Part shown: positions 32,887-42,230 of the stretch, piece by piece | Position numbering within the stretch: the first letter of the stretch is position 1 | Layout: the number at the start of each line of letters is the position of its first letter | Assembly (NCBI GenBank): GCA_050248275.1 | Contig: JBFWSR010000010.1 | Location: 56,200 to 120,199 of the forward strand | DNA: 64,000 nucleotides | Source of the DNA: CAILZL01 sp050248275 | Lineage (GTDB): Bacteria > Pseudomonadota > Gammaproteobacteria > Steroidobacterales > Steroidobacteraceae | Direction of reading: 5' to 3' | Notes under the pieces: model-generated | The model's database searches: none | The model's input: the letters and a program-made list of their open reading frames with translations, nothing else | Told to the model about the DNA's origin: nothing | Made by a program: the position numbers and the translations under genes

Positions 32887-33564
32887 TTATAAATGCCGCG
32901 CTTCAAGCATGCTGATCAGATGTTTTTCCATGTAGGTCCGGTCTTCCTCGAAGCAACGCAACAGCCTCTTTCGATCACGAGTTGCGAGCGCCAGCACCAA
33001 ATGACGTTCGGGTTCGACCGTGCGTTCCGTAAGTGCAAAGTGCATCGGCGCCAATGAACGGTAGCGGTCGGTCAGTTGGGCCAGACGCAACACTTCAGCC
33101 ACGATGACTTTATGGGGCGACAGGTCAAAGATCGCGGTGAGAAATTGCCGATACTGTTCCACCCATTCGGTGGCTTTACCCGCACGCAACAGTGCTTCCA
33201 ATTTATCCAGTTGTGTCTGGAAACCGGCCAACTGGGCCTCGTTCGGCCATTCGATGGTGTTGAGCAGCTCGGCCTCGAGGAGATGGCACATTCGATACAG
33301 TTGCCGCGCTTCCTCGCTGGAGAGATTGGCAATGAAGAAGCCGCGATTGGGATCGTGAAGTACCGCACCCTCCGCAGCCAGCAGCTTCAGCGCTTCTCGC
33401 ACTGGTACTCGGCTGGAACCAAAACGTTCCGCCAGCTCCATCTGTCCCAGATGTAGGCCCGGAGCCAAGGTGCCCCGGGCAATCAAATTGCGAATGCTGT
33501 CGGCGATTCTGGCGGGAATGGCCGTACGGGCAGGGGGCTTTTTGGGGGCTGACTTTCTCGGCAC
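32887..33564 (-). CDS. GntR-family regulator (FCD type), first copy
   Basis: A 225-residue regulator starting at GTG 33564 (AGGA nine bases upstream). The winged HTH is in the first 85 residues (LAPGLHLGQMELAERFGSSR, VPVREALKLLAAEGAV, RGFFIANLSSEEARQLYR); an all-helical FCD-like ligand domain follows. It is clearly paralogous to the regulator at 38690-39403 (shared VPVREALKLL and RGFF blocks). It is divergent from the TonB receptor at 33991, which it probably controls. The site TATACAATG at 33584-33592, just upstream of its start, recurs at 58760-58768. Confidence 0.88.
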   Translation of the reverse strand: MPRKSAPKKPPARTAIPARIADSIRNLIARGTLAPGLHLGQMELAERFGSSRVPVREALKLLAAEGAVLHDPNRGFFIANLSSEEARQLYRMCHLLEAELLNTIEWPNEAQLAGFQTQLDKLEALLRAGKATEWVEQYRQFLTAIFDLSPHKVIVAEVLRLAQLTDRYRSLAPMHFALTERTVEPERHLVLALATRDRKRLLRCFEEDRTYMEKHLISMLEARHL

Positions 33565-33990
33565 TCTAGATAGTCCTGAACGTTATACAATGGTTAATAT
33601 TCTAGTCTTTGCAGGCGCTTGACAAGGTAGGTGGAGTAGTTTCGCACCTTAAAGAATGGGAAACATCGACTTCAGGACCAAGGCTTATTTAAAATCATGA
33701 GTCGAAATACTTGGCAAAGCATAATTTATATTCATACATGGTATGGATTTTATTGTTTTGACAAAAGCAGACAATTTCCCTAAAAAATGAATTGGTTGGA
33801 CGTGGGGGCGAATTATTAACGCAACGACATATCACTACGGCACTACGTGTCATCTATGGTTTGGTTGCGCTTTTCGCGATATTTCTGCAATTTCGAGATG
33901 TTGGTGACATGGTTTGGCGTCAAATCACAAGGTCGCATCATTAAACTGCTGATTGTCTGGTTTTATCTCTAACAAGCAAGGGGAGAAACA
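33565..33990. other. Divergent regulatory region, GntR / TonB receptor
   Basis: An AT-rich, non-coding 426-base region that must contain both promoters and the GntR operator. TATACAATG (33584-33592) lies close to the GntR start. TTGACA occurs near 33755 and could be a -35 element. The receptor start is preceded by GGGGAGAAACA. No longer repeat or RNA structure stands out. Confidence 0.5.
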
Positions 33991-36402
33991 ATGCTAACTT
34001 CAACTGCCTCACGCACCCTGCGTGATGGTCGACTGCCGCTGATTTTGAGTGCTGCTGGTTCATTGCTGGCACTGACGGCTTTGCCAGCAGCCCATGCTGC
34101 CAATGCAGAAGCAACTGCTACTGCCGCTCTGGAAGAAATTGTTGTGACTGCGCGCCGCAGCGAAGAATCGCTACAGGAAACGCCGGTTTCGGTGGTGGCG
34201 GTGAGTGCCGACCAATTGGTTTCCATGGGCGTGGACAGTCTGAAAAATTTTGATGCTTTCGTTCCCAATCTGAGCATCGGCGGCACCATGGGTCAGGGCA
34301 GCGCCGTGGCCAATTTTGCCATTCGTGGCATTGGCGGCGCGTCGTCAGGTTTCATCACCCAGGAAAGCGCTGTGGGCGTCTATGTGGACGACATCCTGTA
34401 CGCGCACCCGAACGGCGCCTTGCTGGAGATGATCGACGCTGCCCAGCTCGAAGTGTTGCGTGGCCCGCAGGGTACTTTGTTCGGCCGTAACACGGCTGGT
34501 GGCGCTGTGCGTTATACGACCAAGAAACCCGATGCCAACCTGGGTGGTAATTTCAAGGCTACATTGGGTTCCTATAACCGTCGTGATGTAAGTGGCACGC
34601 TCAATCTGCCACTCTCTGACTCTGTGTTCTTCCGTGGCAGCTTTGCCAACAAGAGCCGCGATGGTTACATTTACCGCCTCGTTGATGGCAACAGCACCGG
34701 AGCTGAGAATGTTACCGCCGCACGTGGTCAGTTGCGTTGGCAGCCCACCGACAGGCTGGACATCAATTTGTCGGCCGATACGGTCAAGACATTTGATAAC
34801 GGTACGGCTACGACGATTGGAGGTTATGTGCCTACCGATCTTTATCCGGCAACTCTTTATAACCTCGCAGGACCACCCACTGCAGCAGCGCTGCGGGCTG
34901 CGACTCCGGCCAGTGTTACCACCTTTGCCAATGCGGCTTCGGACTTTGCCAAATATACCGTTACTGACAAGTATTCGGTCTATGGTGGCACCCCGGATCG
35001 TAACGATTTCACAGCCACAGGTTTTGGCCTCAACATTCAGTATGAATTGACCGATAACCTGTCGCTCAAATCCTTGAGCGGTTACAACCATGCCCAGCAG
35101 CATATGTATCAGGATTGGGATCGCACGCCCATCGTGTTGTTCCAGCTTGACGAATACATTGATATGGAATATTTCACCCAGGAATTCCAGCTCAATGGCA
35201 AGGCATTCGATAACCGTTTGAAGTGGGTAGGTGGCCTGTTCTACTTCCGCGACAATTCCTTTGATGACAAATACCGCAGTTCACCGACGGATGGTGTGCA
35301 TGCACGTGAAACCAAGCACTTGATCACCACCAGCTATGCGGTGTTTGGTCAAGGTTCTTACCAGTTCACCGATATTTTTAGCGCCACGCTGGGCTTGCGC
35401 TACAACAAGGACGAAAAAGATTACACCGCGTCCCGCAACACTCGAAACCTGGGTAATCCTTACCATGCGCCCAAAGGGACATGGGATAGTTTGTCACCTC
35501 GCATCGGGTTTGAGCAGAAATGGACTACAGACTTCATGACCTATGTGTCGGCAGCCAAGGGCTTTAAGGCCGGTGGTATGAACGATACGTTGGTGAACTC
35601 CTCGGATGGCAGCCGCCTCTGTTCACCAGGTACGGCTCCCGTTTCGGGAACCAACCCGCCAAATTGCGGTGTTACCGAATTCAAGGAAGAAAATCTGTGG
35701 ACTTATGAACTGGGAGCCCGTTCGGAGTTTCTGGATCATCGCATTCGCTTGAACGGAACATTGTTCTACACCGACTACAAGGATATGCAGATTCAGTATA
35801 TCGACACGGCAAACCCACCTCCGACCCAGTACAACCTCAATGCCGATGCCACTGTATATGGTGCTGAGCTGGATCTGACGGCGGCAGTGACCGACAAGCT
35901 GACCTTGCGTGCCAGTTATGGGTATACTCATTCTGAATACGGCAAGGATGTGGCTGCCCAGACTACCCAGGCGCCACCAAAAGCCCAGCTTCCTGCTCTG
36001 ACTCAGGCATCGCCTTTCTTGCGTAGCCCAAAGACCTCTTATACCGTGGCAGCTACTTATAAGCAGCCATTGGTTAATGACGCAGAACTGGTGTTTGATC
36101 TGAACTGGGGCTGGAAAGCCGAACAGTCCAGCACCTCGACACCCACCAATACGGTCATCATGCCGGCTTATGGATTGCTCAATGGCCGCTTGGAATACCG
36201 TGCTGCTGAAAACTGGAGTGTTGCACTGTACGGCAATAACCTGCTCGACAAGTACTATCTGACCAGCGCCATGGATCCTGCTGGCCCAACGACCAAGAAC
36301 ACTTATGGGTCAGCGCTGCCCCATGACAATGTGTTCGGCTTCACCATGCTGGATGTCGGTCGTCCACGTGAAGGTGGTGTCGAATTCAGCTATAAGTTCT
36401 GA
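33991..36402 (+). CDS. TonB-dependent receptor, GntR-linked copy 1
   Basis: An 803-residue outer-membrane receptor: signal peptide (LSAAGSLLALTALPAAHAA), TonB box LEEIVVTARRSEES, plug (about 60-170: QETPVSVVAVSADQLVSMGV, LEVLRGPQGTLFGRNTAGG) and a 22-strand-type barrel ending EFSYKF. There is no STN domain, so it imports without surface signalling. The plug motifs are those of the large receptor group found with aromatic or terpenoid catabolism in oligotrophs. The divergent GntR gene and the following secreted-protein gene suggest a substrate-specific uptake unit. Confidence 0.92.
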   Translation: MLTSTASRTLRDGRLPLILSAAGSLLALTALPAAHAANAEATATAALEEIVVTARRSEESLQETPVSVVAVSADQLVSMGVDSLKNFDAFVPNLSIGGTMGQGSAVANFAIRGIGGASSGFITQESAVGVYVDDILYAHPNGALLEMIDAAQLEVLRGPQGTLFGRNTAGGAVRYTTKKPDANLGGNFKATLGSYNRRDVSGTLNLPLSDSVFFRGSFANKSRDGYIYRLVDGNSTGAENVTAARGQLRWQPTDRLDINLSADTVKTFDNGTATTIGGYVPTDLYPATLYNLAGPPTAAALRAATPASVTTFANAASDFAKYTVTDKYSVYGGTPDRNDFTATGFGLNIQYELTDNLSLKSLSGYNHAQQHMYQDWDRTPIVLFQLDEYIDMEYFTQEFQLNGKAFDNRLKWVGGLFYFRDNSFDDKYRSSPTDGVHARETKHLITTSYAVFGQGSYQFTDIFSATLGLRYNKDEKDYTASRNTRNLGNPYHAPKGTWDSLSPRIGFEQKWTTDFMTYVSAAKGFKAGGMNDTLVNSSDGSRLCSPGTAPVSGTNPPNCGVTEFKEENLWTYELGARSEFLDHRIRLNGTLFYTDYKDMQIQYIDTANPPPTQYNLNADATVYGAELDLTAAVTDKLTLRASYGYTHSEYGKDVAAQTTQAPPKAQLPALTQASPFLRSPKTSYTVAATYKQPLVNDAELVFDLNWGWKAEQSSTSTPTNTVIMPAYGLLNGRLEYRAAENWSVALYGNNLLDKYYLTSAMDPAGPTTKNTYGSALPHDNVFGFTMLDVGRPREGGVEFSYKF

Positions 36403-36511
36403 TCGACACTCTGTTTAATCGGTGCATGTAGAGTTTATGAGGAAGCTTTTTGTGACTTCAGCAAACCAGAATGCATCGTGTGAAAGCAGAAAAGTGCGGG
36501 AAGGGGCAGCA

Positions 36512-37291
36512 ATGTCCCTTCCCGTTTTATTGACGCTACTGTTGCTGGCGGCTGGGTTCTTTTCCGGATATGCGCATGCTGCGGGGAGCGCAAAATCTTC
36601 TGAGACGACCAGCGCGCAACGTCATCCCGATTTCAGCGGTGTGTGGGAAACCGCTTCAATAGAGCTGACCGTACTGCCGGATTTCAATCATCCGAAGTAC
36701 ACGGAACGGACCAAACAGAACATCAACGAGTATCAGACCCGCTTTAACCCTGTTAAAGACGATCCGGCGCGAGTCTGTTTGCTCAAGGGTATGCCCTGGA
36801 CCATGTTGATCCGCGCCCGCAATTATCCGGCCGAGATATTTCAGACCGACCAGCGGATCTTCATGTTCTTCGAGCTTTATGATCAATACCGCAATATCCA
36901 TCTGGATCAAACAGCGGTGCCGGATGCATACCCACCATCTGCCAATGGTTATTCCTACGCCCGCTGGGAAGGCGATACCTTGGTCGTGGAGACAGGTGGA
37001 TTGATTGCCATGAATGACATCGGCGAGTTTCATCGCAGCGAACAGGCACATATCATCGAACGCTGGAAGCTGATGCAGAATCCGACTTATGGCGAGGTTC
37101 TTGATGTCGATATCACCGTCGATGATCCTGAAATCTATGTAGAGCCCGTCAAAGGACATCAGGTGCTGAAACGCTCGGCACCGGGAGTGGTGGTCGGTGG
37201 TTACAATTGCTCGTCAACGCTTTGGGATACCTACGTGGACCGCCGCCGACAGGAGATGGGCGACGCAAAGCAAGGCGTCAAACAAAAATAA
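36512..37291 (+). CDS. Secreted protein of unknown function following a TonB receptor
   Basis: A 259-residue protein with a signal peptide (LPVLLTLLLLAAGFFSGYAHA). The mature part has RHPDFSGVWE near its start and ends in a conserved block, YSYARWEGDTLVVETGG, followed by EFHRSEQAHIIERW. Proteins with this FSGVW plus WEGDTLVVET layout are common in receptor-linked catabolic clusters and are annotated as hypothetical. ATG 36512 has AAGGGG five bases upstream; the frame opens at 36422 without a signal sequence. It lies 109 bases after the receptor on the same strand and may bind or process the imported substrate in the periplasm. Confidence 0.75.
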   Translation: MSLPVLLTLLLLAAGFFSGYAHAAGSAKSSETTSAQRHPDFSGVWETASIELTVLPDFNHPKYTERTKQNINEYQTRFNPVKDDPARVCLLKGMPWTMLIRARNYPAEIFQTDQRIFMFFELYDQYRNIHLDQTAVPDAYPPSANGYSYARWEGDTLVVETGGLIAMNDIGEFHRSEQAHIIERWKLMQNPTYGEVLDVDITVDDPEIYVEPVKGHQVLKRSAPGVVVGGYNCSSTLWDTYVDRRRQEMGDAKQGVKQK

Positions 37292-37422
37292 CAAAACTGC
37301 GCTGGTTGGTGTCCGCAAATAAAACTTTCAGGCGCTCTGTCGCATTGTTGAAGATAAAGAGTGTTTCAATAAACTCAATGCGAACGACAAGGAACACGAG
37401 GCCCGACGTTAAGAGCGTCTAA

Positions 37423-37577
37423 GGAACCTCTTGAATAACCTGCTGCGCTCGACATCTTGAACGCGTACGATGCTCGCCACATTCAATTGGAGTGGCTCAT
37501 TTATTCTCTAAACTCCGGTCCCTGCGCGCAGGTCGCGTCCAACCTGTCTTCGCTCGCGACGGTTCTTCAGAGGTTCC
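37423..37577. mobile_element. MITE of IS5-group type with intact target duplication
   Basis: The terminal inverted repeats are GGAACCTCTTGAATAACC (37423-37440) and GGTTCTTCAGAGGTTCC (37561-37577), 15 or so matching positions. Both ends are flanked by CTAA (37419-37422 and 37578-37581), the YTAR-type four-base duplication made by IS5-group transposases. The 155-bp interior is too short for a transposase and carries no gene, so it would need a full-length relative elsewhere in the genome to move. Confidence 0.75.
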
Positions 37578-37633
37578 CTAACAAAAAGACGCTTCTGCAG
37601 GTGGTCGTCCCGACACAAGGGCTCAATGAATTG

Positions 37634-37658
37634 AGGCCCTACAGTGGGCCTGCCTTTT
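37634..37658 (+). terminator. Intrinsic terminator-like hairpin
   Basis: Stem AGGCCC/GGGCCT with loop TACAGT is followed by GCCTTTT. It lies 340 bases after the secreted-protein gene with the MITE between, so it may have been its terminator before the insertion. Confidence 0.55.
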
Positions 37659-37773
37659 CGTAACGGAGGGGCCTCATGAAGCGCGCCCTTGTCTGTAAAC
37701 AAGGGGTATTTTGTCAGACGCTCCAAGTGAGCGCGGACTCGCTTAGTCTGGTTAATCACTCTGGTATATCTAT

Positions 37774-38550
37774 TCACAGCCGCACGCAGCCACCATCGAC
37801 GACAATGGTCTGGCCTGTGATAAAGCTCGACGATTCGCCAGCCAGGAAGGAAACAACGTCGGCAACATCGCCGGGCATGCCGGTACGTTTTACCGCCTGG
37901 GTTTCGGCAATTTTCGCGAAAAATCCTGCCACTGCCATTTCGCGATCGGCCTCCGATCCTGAGGACAGCGATGCTCTGACTTGCTCGGTCAGAATGGGGC
38001 CGGGCGCCACCATGTTGGCGGTGATTCCAGAGATTCCCAGATCACTTGCCAGGCCGCGTATCAGGCCAATCAGCGCGCCTTTTGTCGCCACATACGCGGT
38101 CAGGCCGGGGACGTTTGAGTAGTAGGAATTCGACGCCATGCCAATGATGCGACCGTACCCCTGTTCGCGCATGAAAGGTACAAAGGCCTTGCACATCAGG
38201 AAGGCGGAATCCAGGTTGACTGACATGTAACGTCGCCATTCCTCAAACGTGAGTGAATCGAATGGCGTAAATCCATAGAAGCCCGTGTTGTTGATCAACA
38301 CATCGCAGCGACCAAAGTGCCCGGCAACCAGTGTTCGCAGTTTTTCCACATTGGCGGGTTGGGTGATGTCGCATGGCAGAGCCTCGCCACGGCGGCCTGC
38401 TTCCCTGACCCTGTTCAAGGTGGCATCGGCGGGCTTGATGTCGGCGATGACGATATCGAAACCATCTTTTGCCAGGCGTACTGCACAGGCGGCCCCGATG
38501 CCGCCGGCAGCACCGGTAATGACTGCTACGCGGGTCTTTGTGTTGGTCAT
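37774..38550 (-). CDS. Short-chain dehydrogenase/reductase
   Basis: A 258-residue classical SDR with an NAD(P) motif TGAAGGIG near residues 12-19, NNTGFYG near 89, catalytic Ser in MASNSYYS near 141 and Tyr-x3-Lys in AYVATKGA near 155, plus the C-terminal FITGQTIVVDGG block. It is cytoplasmic. The acidic residue ending strand 2 (IVIADIK) favours NAD over NADP. It follows the second GntR gene on the same strand by 139 bases. It likely oxidises a hydroxyl intermediate of the same pathway; substrate unknown. Confidence 0.9.
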   Translation of the reverse strand: MTNTKTRVAVITGAAGGIGAACAVRLAKDGFDIVIADIKPADATLNRVREAGRRGEALPCDITQPANVEKLRTLVAGHFGRCDVLINNTGFYGFTPFDSLTFEEWRRYMSVNLDSAFLMCKAFVPFMREQGYGRIIGMASNSYYSNVPGLTAYVATKGALIGLIRGLASDLGISGITANMVAPGPILTEQVRASLSSGSEADREMAVAGFFAKIAETQAVKRTGMPGDVADVVSFLAGESSSFITGQTIVVDGGCVRL

Positions 38551-38689
38551 TATTAACTCTCTGTTTTTCGTTATGCAGGATGATCCAGGTCAATTTAGTG
38601 CGATGCTGGTTGCTAAGTCTGATATGACCAGAACAGCATCACTTGCATAATTAGCTGCCAACATATGGCTATTGAACGTACTAATGACG

Positions 38690-39403
38690 CTAAAGTCCTT
38701 TTTGCAATAATTCTTCCATGATGATGACTTCCAATTCGTGGATGCGAAATTCGCGGCTGTGTTTCAGGCTGACGCGATCATGCCGGCTCATGGCTTCCAG
38801 CATGGCGTGCAGGCTGCGGATGATTTCTTCGCCCCTTGGCCGCAGATGGGCAGGCACCACTGAGTAATAGCGGGCGGTGACGTCCCATAACCTCATGGCT
38901 TCGGCGACAAATACATCCTGTGGCGACAGATTGAAAAAATGTCTGATGAAATCACGATGGGTGATCCACCAGCCAAATTGATTGTTGGTTTTGACGGTTT
39001 TTTCGAATTGCTTGACCCAGTTCTGCAGATTGGCCATTTCTTCATCAGTTGGCCATCGCAGGCTTTCCATCACCTCGTTCTCGATCAACTCACGCATCCT
39101 GAACAGTTGTGCTGCCTCCTTGCTGGACAGGGTGCCGACAAAAAAACCGCGCTGCGGGTCATAAACCACCATACCTTCGGCGGATAACAGTTTGAGTGCT
39201 TCGCGTACCGGTACGCGACTGATGCCGAATTGCTCTGCCAGCTCCACCTGTCTGAGGCGCGTTCCTGCCGCCAGACTGCCTCCGGACACCATGCTGCGTA
39301 GCCTGTCAGCCACGATCAGTGGCAGGGTGTCGGAAATTATCGTTTCACTCTCTATTTCCAGAAATTTTGATTTCTTTTTACCTGTGCGCTTGTTTTTCAG
39401 CAT
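38690..39403 (-). CDS. GntR-family regulator (FCD type), second copy
   Basis: A 237-residue regulator with a basic N-terminus (KNKRTGKKKSKF), winged HTH (LRQVELAEQFGISRVPVREA) and all-helical FCD-like domain. It is a paralogue of the regulator at 32887-33564; both share RVPVREALKLL, RGFF and LSPQ/LSPH blocks. It is divergent from the TonB receptor at 39756 and upstream of the SDR gene, so it probably controls both. The pairing repeats the arrangement at 33 kb, which points to duplication of a regulator-receptor unit followed by divergence. Confidence 0.88.
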   Translation of the reverse strand: MLKNKRTGKKKSKFLEIESETIISDTLPLIVADRLRSMVSGGSLAAGTRLRQVELAEQFGISRVPVREALKLLSAEGMVVYDPQRGFFVGTLSSKEAAQLFRMRELIENEVMESLRWPTDEEMANLQNWVKQFEKTVKTNNQFGWWITHRDFIRHFFNLSPQDVFVAEAMRLWDVTARYYSVVPAHLRPRGEEIIRSLHAMLEAMSRHDRVSLKHSREFRIHELEVIIMEELLQKGL

Positions 39404-39755
39404 GGTGAACGTTCGCTGTCAGTCGTTGTTGTTGGTGACCATACCGTACAAAAAAACTATCAATTGTTTTCTGGACTTTCGTTAATGGCCGCTCTGCGAT
39501 TGGCGGAAGTCACTTGCGGTGGTTTCTGAGCGGGTCTCCAGCATGGTTATCTTTTGATAAAGCGTCTATATGTTCGATGTTCGCGTGCCCCAATATTTTG
39601 CAAAGCAGCAATTGGCCATGACAATCAAGATTGTTGACAGTGAGGTGGTTCTGTCGTAGTTTTTCGGTCCGCGGCAAAATGTATTCATTATTCATTGCCG
39701 TATTAAAAAGCACTCGAACTCATAAAGCCAGCAAATTCGTTAGGGGAGAAATTAC
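39404..39755. other. Divergent regulatory region, second GntR / receptor pair
   Basis: 352 non-coding bases that must hold both promoters. Nothing matches the TATACAATG site of the first pair. The receptor ribosome site is AGGGGAGAAATT, very like that of the first receptor. Confidence 0.45.
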
Positions 39756-42134
39756 ATGCGAAACAAGTTACGAGGACTGCCTGGAATGCATTCCGTGGGT
39801 GTTCCTGTTCTATGGGTGGCCACTTCTGTTTTGGCAGCAGGTTTGAGTTCGGGCGCCTATGCGGCGACCGCCTCGGCCGGGGCGGCTGCCGATACAGGGG
39901 GTCTTGAAGAGATCGTGGTGACGGCTCGATATACCACTGAGAGCGTGCAGGACTCGCCACTGGCGATTTCCGCACTCAGCAGCGAAATGCTGGAAGCGCG
40001 TGGCGTGGAGCAGGTGGCCGATGTGGCTGCATCCATTCCGAACGTCACTTTCGTGCCCTCCAGTGGGAATATGGGTAAATCCGTGACCGCATTCGTGCGT
40101 GGTATCGGTCAGGCAGATTCCAGTTTTGCCTTTAACCCGGCGGTTGGTTTCTATCTCGATGATGTTTATATCGGTGCGATCACCGGCGCCAATCTGGATC
40201 TGGTTGATGTGCAGAGCGTGGACGTATTGCGTGGTCCGCAGGGCACTCTGTTCGGCGCCAATACCGAGAGTGGGGCCGTACAAATTCATTCCGTCAAGCC
40301 CAAGGGTGATAACTCCGGTTATGCCTCTCTTGGCTACGGTAGCTATCGCCATGTGAAGGTGTCGGGTGGCTTCGATATTCCGCTGGTCGATGACAAGCTG
40401 TTTCTGCGTGTTGCAGGCATGTCTGACAAGCAGGATGGTTATCAGAAGGTTTACGATTTTGTGTGCCTGCATCCTGGTCAGTCCGGTACATTGCCGCAAC
40501 TGGGAACCAAAGCCAACGGCTGCCAGACCGGCACGCAGGGTGGCAATGAAGTGATCGGTGGACGCGCGGCATTGCGCTGGCTGGTTGCCGATAATCTTGA
40601 AATCAATCTGGCGGCAGACTTGACCAATGATACCGGTGAGGCGCCGGCATCCACACTCATAGCAATTAACGATGCGGCGCTGAACGCGCCTGCTCCGTTC
40701 CCATTCACTGGCTATAATCTTCGTGTGGCAATTCCCAATTTCGGAATTCCATTCGATTCGCGTTTTATCCCAGCCGACCCGTATGTCTCATATACCTCTC
40801 GGACCGATCCCGTTACTCATCAGCAATTTAGTGGCAAGACCCCGCTGCTGAACTACGGTTACTCGGGCACCATTAATTGGGATATAGCCAATGACTTGCA
40901 CTTGAAGTCAGTGACTGCCTATCGCAGCTCCAATGGCTGGCAATACACGGATAATTCCCAGGCGCCGCTCACCGTGGGTATCAGCGATCAGTATGTTGAT
41001 CGTCGTCAATTTAGCGAAGAAATCAATCTGACCGGCAAAGCCTTCTCCGATACGCTCGAATGGGCTGCCGGCGTGTTCTATTACAATGCAGATGGCACGC
41101 TGGTGGGGGATATCGATCTGCCGGCGGCACCCGGTGGCCCTCATTTCATCGTTGATGAGCAAATCAAGGATGAAAACAAATCTGCGTTCCTTCACGCCAT
41201 CTACCACTTTACCGACAAGCTGGGTCTGGAGCTGGGCGTGCGTTATACCGACCAGAGTAAAACGTTCACCATTGGCCAGACTCCGCTCAATGTCTTCGCC
41301 ACCGCACTGGTGCCTACGCCAATCGAATCCAGAAGCAAACGCTGGGATCCCAAGATCAGTGTTCAATATCAGTGGACACCCGATTTCATGACCTATGCCG
41401 CGTATGCAACCGGTTTCAAGGGTGGCGGTGTCAACCCCTATGTGGTGTTGCTCCCGGAAGAGCTGACCCCCTTCGGGCCTGAAACCATGAAGAATTACGA
41501 AGTGGGTGCCAAGAGCGAGTGGTTCAATCGACATCTGCGCGTCAATGGCGCAGTATTCCAGATGGATTACAACGACCTGCAGGAACAGATCAATCTGGCA
41601 ACCGCACCACTGCCACAGTACGTCAATGTCGGCAAGGCGCGTCTGAAGGGCATTGAGTTGGAGGTTGAAGCACGGGCTGGCGATTTTTCACTGAATGCGT
41701 CTGGTAGCTATCTCGACTACAAGACCGTCAGTTGCGGAGTCGCCTGTATATCCTATGGACAGGGCGGCACTGTTCCGGATGATGGTGTTGCGCCCTACAC
41801 GCCCAAAACCAAATTCAATGCGGGTGTGCAATACGCCTTCAATACTGGTAGTGGCACCTTCACGCCGCGCTTGGACTACTCTTATCAGAGCAAGGTGTTT
41901 TTTGACACCACGAATGATCCACGTGCTTCGCAAAAAGGCTACGGCGTGGCCAATCTGCGCCTGATGTGGAGTGATGCCGGCGACAAGTGGTCTGGACAGG
42001 TGGCAGTCACCAATCTGTTTGACAAATTCTACTATGTGAACATGGCAAACTTCTTGACCAACGGTTTGGGTACCTTGTACGGGACACCATCCGCTCCTCG
42101 TCAGGTGATGTTCACCATGAAGCGGAAGTTCTAA
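39756..42134 (+). CDS. TonB-dependent receptor, GntR-linked copy 2
   Basis: A 792-residue outer-membrane receptor. The signal peptide region is VLWVATSVLAAGLSSGAYAA, the TonB box LEEIVVTARYTTES, the plug has QVADVAASIPNVTFVPSSG and VDVLRGPQGTLFGANTES, and the barrel ends MFTMKRKF. There is no STN domain. It is related to the receptor at 33991 but divergent in the loops, so a different ligand is likely. It is followed by a terminator-like hairpin (42156-42184) and then the MFS gene. Confidence 0.92.
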   Translation: MRNKLRGLPGMHSVGVPVLWVATSVLAAGLSSGAYAATASAGAAADTGGLEEIVVTARYTTESVQDSPLAISALSSEMLEARGVEQVADVAASIPNVTFVPSSGNMGKSVTAFVRGIGQADSSFAFNPAVGFYLDDVYIGAITGANLDLVDVQSVDVLRGPQGTLFGANTESGAVQIHSVKPKGDNSGYASLGYGSYRHVKVSGGFDIPLVDDKLFLRVAGMSDKQDGYQKVYDFVCLHPGQSGTLPQLGTKANGCQTGTQGGNEVIGGRAALRWLVADNLEINLAADLTNDTGEAPASTLIAINDAALNAPAPFPFTGYNLRVAIPNFGIPFDSRFIPADPYVSYTSRTDPVTHQQFSGKTPLLNYGYSGTINWDIANDLHLKSVTAYRSSNGWQYTDNSQAPLTVGISDQYVDRRQFSEEINLTGKAFSDTLEWAAGVFYYNADGTLVGDIDLPAAPGGPHFIVDEQIKDENKSAFLHAIYHFTDKLGLELGVRYTDQSKTFTIGQTPLNVFATALVPTPIESRSKRWDPKISVQYQWTPDFMTYAAYATGFKGGGVNPYVVLLPEELTPFGPETMKNYEVGAKSEWFNRHLRVNGAVFQMDYNDLQEQINLATAPLPQYVNVGKARLKGIELEVEARAGDFSLNASGSYLDYKTVSCGVACISYGQGGTVPDDGVAPYTPKTKFNAGVQYAFNTGSGTFTPRLDYSYQSKVFFDTTNDPRASQKGYGVANLRLMWSDAGDKWSGQVAVTNLFDKFYYVNMANFLTNGLGTLYGTPSAPRQVMFTMKRKF

Positions 42135-42155
42135 TTCTGCCGAGTCAGGTGAACA

Positions 42156-42184
42156 GGCTCCTCCCTCAGAAAGAAGGAGGAGCC
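42156..42184 (+). terminator. Terminator-like hairpin after the second GntR-linked receptor
   Basis: Perfect nine-base stem GGCTCCTCC/GGAGGAGCC with an 11-base loop, 21 bases after the receptor stop. The downstream bases are TTGCTCG, not a clean U-tract, so it may act as a partial terminator or mRNA-end stabiliser. Confidence 0.6.
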
Positions 42185-42230
42185 TTGCTCGATCTGCGTT
42201 TTCTTTGGCCGTCATCAATATCAAGAAATC

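Larger units (their letters stand above)
37292..37773. other. Non-coding stretch holding a MITE and a terminator
   Basis: Apart from the 155-bp element at 37423-37577 and the hairpin at 37634-37658, nothing supports a gene. The open frames here run through the element and lack coding character. Confidence 0.6.

Noticed and set aside
37457..37663. 68-residue open frame
   Set aside because: It runs through the MITE and across its right end, without a ribosome site or recognisable protein.
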